A DNA stretch of 64,000 nt from NCBI GenBank assembly GCA_963620035.1, contig CAVEXN010000004.1, positions 1 to 64,000 of the forward strand, read 5' to 3'. Source of the DNA: F23-D06 sp963620035. GTDB taxonomy: Bacteria; Bacteroidota; Bacteroidia; Bacteroidales; WCHB1-69. Of the stretch, positions 1 to 8,165 are shown one piece after another. Each line of letters opens with the position of its first letter. The first letter of the stretch is position 1. The position numbers and the translations under genes were made by a program. The notes below the pieces were generated by a model. The model was not told the DNA's origin. It saw nothing but the letters and a program-made list of their open reading frames with translations, and did no database searches.

Positions 1-2
1 TT

Positions 3-884
3 GTGGCTGGCGATTTCCTGAAGTTCGTAGCGAAAGCTTGGGAAGACCGGGAAATTCCTTACTTTCTCTGCCTCGACGAGATGAACTTAGCTCCCGTGGA
101 GCAATACTTCGCGGAATATCTGAGCGTGGTGGAGTCTCGCAAGTGCGGTGGGGGTGGGGAAGTTACTGCCGACCCTATCCTGAAAAAGGAAGATGCAGAA
201 TGGTATTTTGACTTGACGGCTGCTCTTACATCGGACGAAGATGTGAGAAAGCGTTTCAACAAGGATGGCATTTGCATCCCCCAGAACCTTATCGTTGTGG
301 GAACAGTGAACATGGACGAGACCACGTTCTCCTTCTCCCGAAAGGTGCTCGACCGTGCCATGACCATCGAGATGAATGATGTGAACTTGCACGGTGGTCT
401 GACAAAACGGCACGAGAGCATCGGCATGCTGGGCAAAGCCGAGCTTGTTGGCTCTGCCGTGGAAGGCGTGGATGTTTATAATGACTACACCGATGTTTGT
501 GACACAGCACTCGGCTATCTGCAAAAGATAAACGATGTGCTGGAAGGCACTCCGTTCAAGATTGCCTACCGCACCCGAAACGAGTTCCTTCTCTATGTGG
601 TGAACAACTTGCCATACAACAAGGACGAGGATGGCAACGACTTGCCACAAGGGTATGTCATCGCCCGTGCGCTCGACGAGATCACGAGTATGAAGATACT
701 GTCTCGCATCGAGGGTGATGACACAAAGGTAACGGACAGTCTGCTGAACGCATTGAGCCAGACCATCACCGACGGGCTGAACGCCATCACCGACGAAGAC
801 CATCCTGTCAAGTCGGTAAGCGCAGCCAAGTTGGAAGAGATGAAGAACCGCCTCCAGTCGGGATATACCAGTTTCTGGAGCTAA
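3..884 (+). CDS. McrB-type AAA+ ATPase/GTPase, C-terminal part (type IV restriction), partial
   Basis: The gene runs off the left edge, so only its C-terminal half is visible. It shows the Walker B region LCLDEMNLAPVEQYF at residues 22-36 and, about 70 residues on, VVGTVNMDET followed by KVLDRA, the sensor/arginine-finger pattern of McrB-family motors. The Walker A motif must lie outside the window. McrB proteins power a partner nuclease (McrC or DUF2357 type) that cuts modified or foreign DNA. The KilA-N gene follows after 13 bp and a DUF2357/PD-(D/E)XK nuclease follows that, which fits a type IV-like restriction operon. Nucleotide preference (GTP or ATP) cannot be judged from this fragment. 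Confidence 0.85.
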   Translation: MAGDFLKFVAKAWEDREIPYFLCLDEMNLAPVEQYFAEYLSVVESRKCGGGGEVTADPILKKEDAEWYFDLTAALTSDEDVRKRFNKDGICIPQNLIVVGTVNMDETTFSFSRKVLDRAMTIEMNDVNLHGGLTKRHESIGMLGKAELVGSAVEGVDVYNDYTDVCDTALGYLQKINDVLEGTPFKIAYRTRNEFLLYVVNNLPYNKDEDGNDLPQGYVIARALDEITSMKILSRIEGDDTKVTDSLLNALSQTITDGLNAITDEDHPVKSVSAAKLEEMKNRLQSGYTSFWS

Positions 885-897
885 AGAATAAATAACA

Positions 898-1704
898 ATG
901 GACAAGATAACCGTTCACGACACTCAAGTGATGATAATAAGTTACAATGACAATGATTACATATCGCTAACAGACATCGCTAAATACAAAAGTGATGACC
1001 CGACTGCAGTTATAGGCAACTGGATGCGCAACCGCAATACAGTGGAATACCTTGGAATATGGGAAAGCTTATACAATCCAAGCTTTAACCCCATCGAATT
1101 CGAGGGGTTTAGAAAGGAAGCCGGTCTAAACGCATTTACCATGTCGCCCCAGAAATGGATTAAGGCTACCAATGCTATTGGCATCGTCTCGAAAGCAGGG
1201 AGATATGGTGGAACCTTTGCCCATAAGGATATAGCATTTAAGTTTGCAAGTTGGATTTCTGTAGAATTTGAGCTTTATATTGTCAAGGAGTTCCAACGAT
1301 TAAAGGAAGAGGAGCAACGGCAACTGGGGTGGACTGCAAAGCGTGAATTGTCAAAGATCAATTATCGCATACATACAGATGCCATCAAGCGCAACATCAT
1401 CCCTGAAGAAGTAACACCCAAACAAGCAAGTATCATCTATGCGAACGAGGCTGACGTGCTGAACGTTGCAATGTTTGGTATGACCGCCAAGCAATGGCGA
1501 GATGCGAATGCGGACAAGAAAGGTAACATTCGTGACTATGCAACCATTAACGAGTTGATATGCTTGTCGAATATGGAAAATCTTAACGCCGTTTTTATAG
1601 ACCAAGGCATTGCACAAGGAGAACGGCTTGTTAAGCTTAACCAAATTGCCATACAGCAAATGAAAGTTTTGGAAAGCGGTGACAGCCGAAATTTACTGAA
1701 ATAA
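898..1704 (+). CDS. KilA-N domain protein inside a McrB/DUF2357 operon
   Basis: 268 residues. Residues about 15-125 match the KilA-N pattern: YISLTDIAKY near the N-terminus, an NWMRNRNTVEYLG segment, then RYGGTFAHKDIAFKFASWIS and FELYIVKEFQRLK. KilA-N is a DNA-binding fold common in phages, where it occurs in antirepressor-like proteins, and in mobile elements of Bacteroidota. The C-terminal half carries KGNIRDYATINELICLSNME, usual for bacterial KilA-N proteins of unknown role. It starts 13 bp after the McrB-like gene and ends 4 bp before the nuclease gene, so the three are almost surely co-transcribed. It looks more AT-rich than its neighbours by eye. Its role in the restriction system (target recognition, regulation or phage sensing) is unknown. 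Confidence 0.85.
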   Translation: MDKITVHDTQVMIISYNDNDYISLTDIAKYKSDDPTAVIGNWMRNRNTVEYLGIWESLYNPSFNPIEFEGFRKEAGLNAFTMSPQKWIKATNAIGIVSKAGRYGGTFAHKDIAFKFASWISVEFELYIVKEFQRLKEEEQRQLGWTAKRELSKINYRIHTDAIKRNIIPEEVTPKQASIIYANEADVLNVAMFGMTAKQWRDANADKKGNIRDYATINELICLSNMENLNAVFIDQGIAQGERLVKLNQIAIQQMKVLESGDSRNLLK

Positions 1705-1708
1705 GCAC

Positions 1709-3910
1709 ATGGAACTTCTGACCATCAGACATGCGGACTTCAAGATGAGCATCGAGTGCGGTAAGTTCGATGCCATTTGGACGAAAGCCAAGAGTAACAT
1801 CGGGGAGCAAGGGCTGCTCTCTACCTACTCCTGGACTGACGGAGTCGTGTCAGTAGTTCGGGAGACGGAGGAAGGCAAACAGGAGATACAGAAGGGAGAA
1901 CAAGCCCCGGCAGTGTTCTTCGACAATGCCGACTATCCCATTTGGGTAGAGTTCGGAGACCACGTGAAGGATGCGCAGTTCGGCTCCGAGCTGCAAGGCG
2001 AGAACGACAAGTTCTCCTTCCGTCGTGGCATCCTTGCCGGATTTTTGAACTACGGCAACGAGATTGGACGCAGTGAGATAAACCTCATCTACAAGACCAA
2101 GGACGGAGCGACGCACCGCTTCACCTTTTCCTTTGAGGTGCTAAGCACCAAACTCGACTACCATGAGCATTGGCGCAGCATCATCGAGGACATAGAGGCA
2201 GAGTATCGTATGCTCTCGCTCGACTATATGCGCCGCACTTTTCACGGCTTCTCGCCCGACCAAAACGGAGACACGCCCGAACTGATATGGTGGAGCGTGT
2301 TTGCCGGAGAACAGGAGAAGTTTATCCGTGCCTGCAAGAGCATCATCGACCGACCACGACACAGGTTGCACGGTCATGAGAGTTACAAGCGTGCCGACCG
2401 CCTGACCATCGTTCCCCGAAACATAGAGAACGAACTGGCGGAGCACCGACAGGAAAGCGGACACCTCTATCGGTTGGAGGAACAGATACAGACCAACGAC
2501 ACACAGGAAAACCGTTTCCTAAAGTTTGCCTTGGCGCAAATCACAGGCAAGTACGAAGCTCTCAAACGCCGCATCGAAGGCATCAACACCATTTCTGATG
2601 TGAAGAAACAAGAGATGGCAAGCACCCTCAAGACCTTGCAGCACTTAGGGCGCAACCCATTCTTCCGCACCGTGGGCAGATACAAAGGCATGAGTCAGGA
2701 GAGCATGGTGCTGCAAAAGGCAACTGGCTACAGTCAGGTGTACCGCACATGGAACCTGTTGCGCCGTGGCTACTCGCTCTACGATGGTATGTACAGACTG
2801 CAAACCAAGGACATCGCCACGCTCTATGAGATATGGTGCTTCATAGAAGTGAGCCATATCGTGAAGGAGCAGCTGCATCTGCAAGACGAGGATGTGGAGC
2901 AGCGCAACCGCATGGAGATGAACGGAGTGTTCACTTGGGAGTTGGGCAAAGGCGAGCACTCCCGCATCCTGTTCAAGAAAGACAACGTGGAGTTGGCTGA
3001 ACTCGTGTATAACCCCAAGAACACCGACAGCGAGAATGACAATGTAGGCATGAAGGACTTGGTGGTTCCGACCGTTCCGCAGAAACCCGACATCGTGCTG
3101 CAACTCACCAAGAACGACCTGCAGCAAGGCATGAAGATGACCTATCTCTTCGATGCCAAGTACCGCATAGACGGACGGCAGAACGGAGTGGATACGCCTC
3201 CCGACGATGCCATCAACCAGATGCACCGCTACCGTGATGCCATCTATTACAAGGACTATGACAGCCATGCGCTGAAGAAGGAAGTGATAGGCGGTTACAT
3301 CCTCTTCCCCGGTGACGGCGAGACGGCAGATGTGGAAGTGTCGAAGTTCTACAAGACCATCAAGGAGGTGAACATCGGAGCCTTTCCTCTGCGCCCGAAG
3401 GACAAGCACAACCGCCAACTGTTGGAACAGTTCATCGGGCAGCTCATCCAGACAAAGAGCCACGAGACCATTGCCAACGTCATCCCTCAGAAGGGAGCAT
3501 TTGTCGAGGTCGGCAACCGTGTCCTCATCGGCTTGGTTGGTGACAACAACCGAGGTAGAGCCGCCAAAGACAAGTTCCTCGATGGAACGGCAACGCTCTA
3601 CTACACTGGCAGTAAGTTCCCGACAACCATTGCCCTGCAAGACCTCCACTTCTTCATGCCCTACATCAAAGGCCAGGGCGTGCGAGATGTCTATGAGATA
3701 ACACGAGTGCGCACCATCTCTGCCAAGGAGGCAAAACAACAGGATGGTGAAGAGGGTGAGAACGACATCCGACTGGCGTTCGAACTGCGTTTCGTGCGTC
3801 GGCAATACTCTTGCTATCAGCCTGTAGATACGAGCAAAATGGCGTTTAACACGTTTGTTGATACGACATTTGATGAATTGGAAGGCTGCTTGTTAGAACT
3901 AAAGGTATAA
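1709..3910 (+). CDS. DUF2357 / PD-(D/E)XK nuclease, McrC-like partner of McrB
   Basis: 733 residues. The middle has DUF2357-like sequence (around LIWWSVFAGEQEKF and a basic helix IDRPRHRL). A PD-(D/E)XK nuclease core follows: P460-D461 in QKPDIVLQL and D482-A-K484 in YLFDAKYRI, with Q/R-rich helix QMHRYRDAIYYKD after it. This is the layout of McrC-like nucleases that partner McrB motors. The C-terminal 200 residues are less characteristic. It starts 4 bp after the KilA-N gene, and no alternative start makes better sense. The operon therefore reads motor, DNA-binding accessory protein, nuclease. Cleavage target (methylated DNA, other modified DNA or RNA) cannot be inferred. Two further short ATGs lie after the stop, in a vsr-like fragment. 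Confidence 0.85.
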   Translation: MELLTIRHADFKMSIECGKFDAIWTKAKSNIGEQGLLSTYSWTDGVVSVVRETEEGKQEIQKGEQAPAVFFDNADYPIWVEFGDHVKDAQFGSELQGENDKFSFRRGILAGFLNYGNEIGRSEINLIYKTKDGATHRFTFSFEVLSTKLDYHEHWRSIIEDIEAEYRMLSLDYMRRTFHGFSPDQNGDTPELIWWSVFAGEQEKFIRACKSIIDRPRHRLHGHESYKRADRLTIVPRNIENELAEHRQESGHLYRLEEQIQTNDTQENRFLKFALAQITGKYEALKRRIEGINTISDVKKQEMASTLKTLQHLGRNPFFRTVGRYKGMSQESMVLQKATGYSQVYRTWNLLRRGYSLYDGMYRLQTKDIATLYEIWCFIEVSHIVKEQLHLQDEDVEQRNRMEMNGVFTWELGKGEHSRILFKKDNVELAELVYNPKNTDSENDNVGMKDLVVPTVPQKPDIVLQLTKNDLQQGMKMTYLFDAKYRIDGRQNGVDTPPDDAINQMHRYRDAIYYKDYDSHALKKEVIGGYILFPGDGETADVEVSKFYKTIKEVNIGAFPLRPKDKHNRQLLEQFIGQLIQTKSHETIANVIPQKGAFVEVGNRVLIGLVGDNNRGRAAKDKFLDGTATLYYTGSKFPTTIALQDLHFFMPYIKGQGVRDVYEITRVRTISAKEAKQQDGEEGENDIRLAFELRFVRRQYSCYQPVDTSKMAFNTFVDTTFDELEGCLLELKV

Positions 3911-3918
3911 GGTTGAGT

Positions 3919-3940
3919 ATGGACAAACTGACAAAAGAAC
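3919..3940 (+). repeat. 22-bp direct repeat, left copy (vsr-start-like)
   Basis: Matches positions 5196-5217 with one mismatch (A versus G at repeat position 16). Read from its ATG both copies encode MDKLTKE, the usual opening of very-short-patch repair endonuclease (Vsr) proteins. Here the frame ends after 10 codons (MDKLTKEPKN, stop at 3949). The two copies bracket the Fic gene. Confidence 0.7.
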
Positions 3941-3982
3941 CAAAAAATTGAGGCAAACAATAATACTCAAGATTAAATCATA

Positions 3983-4002
3983 TACCACACTAAAAGGTGG
4001 TA
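3983..4002. repeat. Short inverted repeat ahead of the Fic gene
   Basis: TACCAC at 3983-3988 and its complement GTGGTA at 3997-4002 with an 8-base loop, 22 bp before the Fic start codon. It could be an operator or a hairpin in the 5' leader. The right half contains TAAAAGGT, which recurs at 5114-5121 just after the gene. Confidence 0.4.
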
Positions 4003-4023
4003 GCAGATAAAAAATGAACGACT

Positions 4024-5091
4024 ATGGATAAAGTACAAAACATAATGAACCGTTGGCAAGCCTTACAGCCGTTACCGGAACGAGACAGGGAATTGCTGAG
4101 CCGTAGGTTTACCATCGACTTCAACTATAACAGCAACCATATCGAGGGCAATACGCTGACGTATGGACAGACGGAGATTCTGCTTCTCTTTGGCAAGATT
4201 GTCGGTGAGGCGGAAGTGAAGGACGTGCAGGAGATGACCGCAAGCAACGTGGGACTGAAGATGATGAGGGAGGAGGCTATGCTGAAAGACATTCCTCTCA
4301 CTCTGAACTTCATACGGCAGTTGCACCATACCCTTTTGAGGGAGGATTATACAGTGTACCGCAACTTGCCAGGCGGCGAAACGACAAGCTATGTAATTCA
4401 TGCTGGTCAGTACAAGACTCGTCCTAATAGTGTTATCACACGCTATGGAGACCGCTTTGAGTATGCCTCCCCCGAGGAAACGCCGGCATTGATGGCGGAT
4501 CTCGTGAATTGGTACAATCAGGCAGAGCAGTCTGGAAAGTTCTCCCCTGTGGAACTGGCCGCGATTTTCCATTACCGCTATATCCGCATCCATCCCTTTG
4601 AGGATGGGAATGGGCGAATAGCAAGAATGATGGTGAACTATATCCTATGTCGTCACGACTATCCGATGATTGTGGTGAGGAGCAGAAAGAAGGGCGAATA
4701 TTTGGAAGCTCTCCATAAGACAGACCTCACTGTTGGTGCGACACCTTCATTGGGAGCTCACGCATCCAAACGTGACATTCAACAGTTCCTCACCTACTTC
4801 ACCAATCTCTTTGTAGAAGAGGTGGACTACAATATCCGTTTTTTGACGGAACGTGGCGATAATGTTTGGTGGTTTGACGGGGAACGAGTTGCGTTCAGGG
4901 CTGAGTCTACAAGTAAGATTCTCAATCTAATGTACACTACCCCAGACATAACGATACAGAAACTTTCAGAAGAAGTCGGCATAAATGTGGCTGCTGTCAA
5001 CAAGCAGGTCAAGCAGCTTATGACAAAAGGATATGTTCAACGCGCAGAAAAAGACGGAACGTGGCGACTAACCATCACTCCTTCCGTATAG
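4024..5091 (+). CDS. Fic family protein with N-terminal inhibitory helix and C-terminal winged helix
   Basis: 355 residues. The Fic core motif is HPFEDGNGRIAR at 190-201, with catalytic H190 and intact phosphate-binding GNGR. The inhibitory motif [S/T]xxxE[G/N] is present near the N-terminus as S37-N-H-I-E41-G42, placing it among Fic proteins with a built-in inhibitory helix. The last 60 residues (SKILNLMYTTPDITIQKLSEE onward) look like a winged helix-turn-helix. Fic enzymes usually transfer AMP from ATP to a target protein; the target here is unknown. The gene stands alone 113 bp after the restriction operon and is flanked by 22-bp direct repeats resembling a vsr start, suggesting cassette insertion. 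No separate small antitoxin gene is seen, as expected when the inhibitory helix is in cis. Confidence 0.93.
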   Translation: MDKVQNIMNRWQALQPLPERDRELLSRRFTIDFNYNSNHIEGNTLTYGQTEILLLFGKIVGEAEVKDVQEMTASNVGLKMMREEAMLKDIPLTLNFIRQLHHTLLREDYTVYRNLPGGETTSYVIHAGQYKTRPNSVITRYGDRFEYASPEETPALMADLVNWYNQAEQSGKFSPVELAAIFHYRYIRIHPFEDGNGRIARMMVNYILCRHDYPMIVVRSRKKGEYLEALHKTDLTVGATPSLGAHASKRDIQQFLTYFTNLFVEEVDYNIRFLTERGDNVWWFDGERVAFRAESTSKILNLMYTTPDITIQKLSEEVGINVAAVNKQVKQLMTKGYVQRAEKDGTWRLTITPSV

Positions 5092-5096
5092 TGCAA

Positions 5097-5157
5097 TTTG
5101 CAAGAAAACGCCTTAAAAGGTAGATGATGTATACCTTTATGGACGATTTCTTGCAAA
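5097..5157. repeat. Nested inverted repeat after the Fic gene
   Basis: Outer arms TTTGCAAGAAA (5097-5107) and TTTCTTGCAAA (5147-5157) are exact complements; inside them AAAGGTA (5116-5122) pairs with TACCTTT (5132-5138) around a 9-base loop. There is no long T run, so it is not a standard intrinsic terminator. It lies 6 bp after the Fic stop codon and may mark a recombination or insertion boundary, or a structured 3' end. Confidence 0.6.
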
Positions 5158-5195
5158 AACGACAATCGAGAGCATCAAAATCATCTGGGAAGTAC

Positions 5196-5344
5196 ATGGA
5201 CAAACTGACGAAAGAACAGCGCAGCCACTGCCGTCACTCGAATACACACTCAACCACATCTTCCTCGAAGACCACAAGGTGAAGCGGTATGAGTTGCCGG
5301 AAGAGGAAATGGTGATGGCGGCAGAGCCGGAAATTAATAACTAA
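5196..5344 (+). pseudogene. Probable internally deleted vsr (very short patch repair endonuclease) remnant
   Basis: An ATG at 5196 encodes MDKLTKEQRS, the usual opening of Vsr nucleases, then loses sense. In another frame the same stretch continues from about 5228 as LEYTLNHIFLEDHKVKRYEL and ends PEEEMVMAAEPEINN before the TAA at 5342. That tail resembles my memory of Vsr C-termini in Bacteroidota (a helix followed by an acidic AAE-rich end). The simplest reading is a vsr gene that lost its middle, including the catalytic part, leaving start and end joined out of frame near 5220-5230. The rest of 5092-5456 holds the nested inverted repeat and no other gene. The assignment of the C-terminal part is from memory and needs a search. 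Confidence 0.5.
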
Positions 5345-5456
5345 TTCTAAGGCAGAGGCGTTGAAAAAATACAGGCAATCTCTAATTGTTTATACTACTA
5401 TGGAAGAAAATATGATGTGACGTTTGAAAAATATTACGACATTTGCTGCGACAACT

Positions 5457-6020
5457 ATGATTATGACTGACAAGAATAATATGTATACGACACAATTGGA
5501 TGATTCGATAAAGGTAGTGGTCGGTGATATTACCCGGCTGCGAGTTGATGCAATAGTCAATGCCGCCAACACGAGTCTGCTGGGCGGTGGTGGCGTGGAC
5601 GGTGCCATACACAAGGCTGCCGGTCCAGAACTGATAGAAGAGTGCAAGACGTTGAACGGCTGCAAGACCGGACAGAGCAAGATAACCAAAGCCTACGACT
5701 TGCCGAGCAAAAAGATAATACATACCGTTGGTCCCATATGGACTGGTGGCAAACGTAATGAAGACGAACTGTTGGCTTCCTGCTATCGGACAGCACTTGA
5801 CTTGGCTGCAGAAAATGACATCAAGAGTATCGCTTTCCCTTGTATAAGTACGGGTGTTTACCACTTCCCCAAAGAGCGAGCTGCTAAAATTGCAGTTCAA
5901 GTTGTCAAGGAATATCTTCTTGAAAGGAAATACATGGGCAATGTCATCTTCTGCTGCTTCTCGCCTGACGATGCGGAGCATTACAAACAATTGTCCAAAG
6001 AAACGGAGGGGCGGCATTGA
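5457..6020 (+). CDS. Macro-domain protein (ADP-ribosyl/O-acetyl-ADP-ribose hydrolase type)
   Basis: About 187 residues from the ATG at 5457; ATGs at 5463 and 5481 are also possible, and none has a convincing Shine-Dalgarno. The macro domain is complete: VGDITRLRVDAIVNAANT, then LLGGGGVDGAIHKAAG, CKTGQSKITKAYDLP, HTVGPIW and CISTGVYHFPKE. These are the ADP-ribose-binding loops of the YmdB/MacroD class, which removes ADP-ribose from proteins or hydrolyses O-acetyl-ADP-ribose. It ends 15 bp before ogt on the same strand. The position next to a defence segment is suggestive, but macro-domain genes are also common housekeeping genes, so a defence role is only a guess. Confidence 0.93.
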   Translation: MIMTDKNNMYTTQLDDSIKVVVGDITRLRVDAIVNAANTSLLGGGGVDGAIHKAAGPELIEECKTLNGCKTGQSKITKAYDLPSKKIIHTVGPIWTGGKRNEDELLASCYRTALDLAAENDIKSIAFPCISTGVYHFPKERAAKIAVQVVKEYLLERKYMGNVIFCCFSPDDAEHYKQLSKETEGRH

Positions 6021-6035
6021 CAACGATTTCTGACA

Positions 6036-6581
6036 ATGACACCCAATAAGATTGCCAATGTCCAGTATTACCGTTCTCCTTGCGGCGAAATGGTTCTTGC
6101 TTCCATTGTCGGCAGGTTGTGTCTTTGCGACTGGAGCGGGAAGCCCTGCGCCGAACGCAGCAAACGTCGTCTGGCCCGCCTGCTGAAAGCCGGTTTCCAG
6201 GAACAACCATCAGAGGTTCTCCGGCAAACGAAACAGCAACTTGACGAATATTTCGCCGGCTGTCGCAGGCGGTTCGATATACCGCTGCTTCCCGCGGGCA
6301 CCGCGTTTCAGCAAAGCGTATGGAAAACATTGCTTGAAATACCGTACGGCGAAACACGTACCTACAAGGACATAGCCTTGAGCGTAAACAACCCAAAAGG
6401 CATACGTGCAGTAGCGCAAGCCATTGCGGCAAACGGCATCGGCATCATCATCCCGTGCCACCGGGTCATCGGCGCAAACCATTCGCTGACAGGCTTCGCC
6501 GGAGGACTGGAGGCAAAGCAGAAACTGTTGGAGTTGGAGGGATTAGGAATTAGCCCCGCACAATTCGCACACTTCCCTTAA
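6036..6581 (+). CDS. ogt: Methylated-DNA--protein-cysteine S-methyltransferase
   Basis: 181 residues. The active-site motif IIPCHRVIG is present with acceptor Cys141, preceded by the DNA-binding helix segment YGETRTYKDIALSVNNPKGIRAVAQA (quoted as two parts in the sequence) and followed by GFAGGLEAKQKLLELEG. The protein transfers methyl or alkyl groups from O6-alkylguanine or O4-alkylthymine to its own cysteine. Length fits the Ogt type without the Ada regulatory domain. It follows the macro-domain gene after 15 bp, so the two may share a transcript. The start ATG at 6036 is the first that keeps the full N-terminal domain. Confidence 0.95.
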   Translation: MTPNKIANVQYYRSPCGEMVLASIVGRLCLCDWSGKPCAERSKRRLARLLKAGFQEQPSEVLRQTKQQLDEYFAGCRRRFDIPLLPAGTAFQQSVWKTLLEIPYGETRTYKDIALSVNNPKGIRAVAQAIAANGIGIIIPCHRVIGANHSLTGFAGGLEAKQKLLELEGLGISPAQFAHFP

Positions 6582-6631
6582 AAATACTACTTTCGCAGTC
6601 ACAGAAAAAAACGTTCAAATACTATTGTTTT

Positions 6632-7024
6632 ATGTTGGAAAAAGGAATCAAAGGATTGCAGGAACAGATTGTTACAGAAGAAATGACCGCCGCCCGTATC
6701 GGCAGCGGACTGGTACAGGTGTTCGCCACGCCCATGATGGTCGCGCTTATGGAAAAGACTTGCGCGTTGAGTGTAGAGCCATTCCTCAAGGAGGGTGAAA
6801 GCACAGTGGGCACACACCTCGACATTTCGCACAGTGCCGCCACGCCACAAGGCATGGAGGTGCGTTGCGAAAGCGAACTGGTTGAAATTGACCGTCGCCG
6901 GCTGGTTTTCAAGGTGGCGGCGTACGACGAGTGCGGGCTGATAGGCGAGGGCATCCACGAACGTTTCCTGATAGACAAGGACAAATTCCAGCAACGTGTG
7001 AACGCTAAACGTATGCAACGTTGA
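6632..7024 (+). CDS. Hot-dog fold thioesterase, FlK-like
   Basis: 130 residues, single hot-dog domain. It resembles the fluoroacetyl-CoA thioesterase-like family: MTAARIGSGLVQVFATPMMV, then ALMEKTC (Glu in the active-site helix), then VGTHLDISHSAATPQGMEV, which supplies the His and the strand typical of this group. The usual job is hydrolysis of a small acyl-CoA. The substrate cannot be read from sequence; fluoroacetyl-CoA itself is unlikely. It is preceded by a weak promoter-like TACTTTCG around 6588-6595 and followed 51 bp later by the promoter of the heptose kinase gene. Confidence 0.85.
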   Translation: MLEKGIKGLQEQIVTEEMTAARIGSGLVQVFATPMMVALMEKTCALSVEPFLKEGESTVGTHLDISHSAATPQGMEVRCESELVEIDRRRLVFKVAAYDECGLIGEGIHERFLIDKDKFQQRVNAKRMQR

Positions 7025-7074
7025 CCCCCGGAAATTAAAAGACGTAAGCCGGAAACCAATTGGGATTTTTATGC

Positions 7075-7082
7075 TATCTTTG
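7075..7082 (+). promoter_or_regulatory. Bacteroidota -7 promoter element ahead of heptose kinase
   Basis: TATCTTTG, an exact match to TAnnTTTG, followed by CCGCC, 20 bp before the start codon at 7102. Confidence 0.6.
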
Positions 7083-7101
7083 CCGCCGAATTTTTGTATG
7101 T

Positions 7102-8118
7102 ATGGATATGGAACAGATCAATCGGATTTTCGATGACTTCAGCAAAGCCACGGTGCTTGTAATCGGTGACGTAATGATAGACTGCTACATCAACGGCAAG
7201 GTCTCGCGCATCAGCCCGGAAGCCCCGGTGCCTATCGTGAACGCACAAAGCCGCAGCTACCGGCTTGGCGGGGCCGCCAACGTAGCCCTTAACCTGAAGT
7301 CGCTCGGCGCGCGCCCTATCCTCTGTTCTGTCATCGGCAGCGACAACAAGTCGAAGGTGCTGTACGACCTGATGGAGGAGTGCGAGCTTGACTCTCTGGG
7401 CCTCATTCCTATTTACGGGCGCCGGACTACGGTCAAGTACCGCATCATCGGCAACAATGCCCATATCGTGCGTGTTGACGATGAACGCGACGAGCAACTC
7501 AAGGAGCGCGAGAAACGGCAGTTCCTGACCACCGTGGAGCAGGTCATCGACCATAACCCCATCGATGCCATCATTTTCGAAGACTACGACAAAGGTCTTT
7601 TCTCCAAAGACCTGATTGAGGAAATCATACGCTTTGCCCATAAGAAGAACATTTTCATCGCCGTTGACCCTAAGAAACGGAACTTCAACAATTACGAGAA
7701 TGTCAATCTCTTCAAACCGAACCTGAAAGAACTTTCGGCTGGACTCAACATCGAGGACAATGTCATGCTCACCGTTGAGAACATCCACACCCTTGCCAAG
7801 CAATTCGCAGAAGAGAAGAAAATAGACATGGTGATGATTACGATGTCCGACCGGGGCATCGCGTTCTATGACAGCCAGAAGGACATCTTCTACCATCAGG
7901 ATGCTTTTACCAGAAGAGTGAGTGACCCTTCCGGCGCGGGTGATACCGTCATCTCTGTGGCGACGCTTTTCCTGCTGCACAGAGAGAGCATCGCCTCCAC
8001 CTGTCTGGCCTCCAATTTGGCAGGCGGCATAGTCTGCGAATATGTGGGTGTGGTGCCCATCAATGTTTCCCAACTGAAGAACGAGATCTATAAAAACCGG
8101 GGAAGCCGCATTTCTTAG
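7102..8118 (+). CDS. rfaE1: D-glycero-beta-D-manno-heptose-7-phosphate kinase (PfkB family)
   Basis: 338 residues. The N-terminal half has VLVIGDVMIDCYINGKV, RISPEAPVPIV and GGAANVALNLKSLGA; the C-terminal PfkB signature is DPSGAGDTVIS with the catalytic Asp of GAGDT. The ISPEAPVPIV segment is the mark of the HldE/RfaE kinase domain, which phosphorylates heptose-7-phosphate for ADP-heptose and LPS core synthesis. It ends without the nucleotidyltransferase domain found in fused HldE, so the second activity must be elsewhere. The start at 7102 or 7108 fits the -7 element at 7075-7082. The PorT-like gene follows after about 47 bp. Confidence 0.9.
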   Translation: MDMEQINRIFDDFSKATVLVIGDVMIDCYINGKVSRISPEAPVPIVNAQSRSYRLGGAANVALNLKSLGARPILCSVIGSDNKSKVLYDLMEECELDSLGLIPIYGRRTTVKYRIIGNNAHIVRVDDERDEQLKEREKRQFLTTVEQVIDHNPIDAIIFEDYDKGLFSKDLIEEIIRFAHKKNIFIAVDPKKRNFNNYENVNLFKPNLKELSAGLNIEDNVMLTVENIHTLAKQFAEEKKIDMVMITMSDRGIAFYDSQKDIFYHQDAFTRRVSDPSGAGDTVISVATLFLLHRESIASTCLASNLAGGIVCEYVGVVPINVSQLKNEIYKNRGSRIS

Positions 8119-8165
8119 ATAATAAAAAGGCTCCCCGCACGTTATAACTCGTCCTTTTGAATAGA

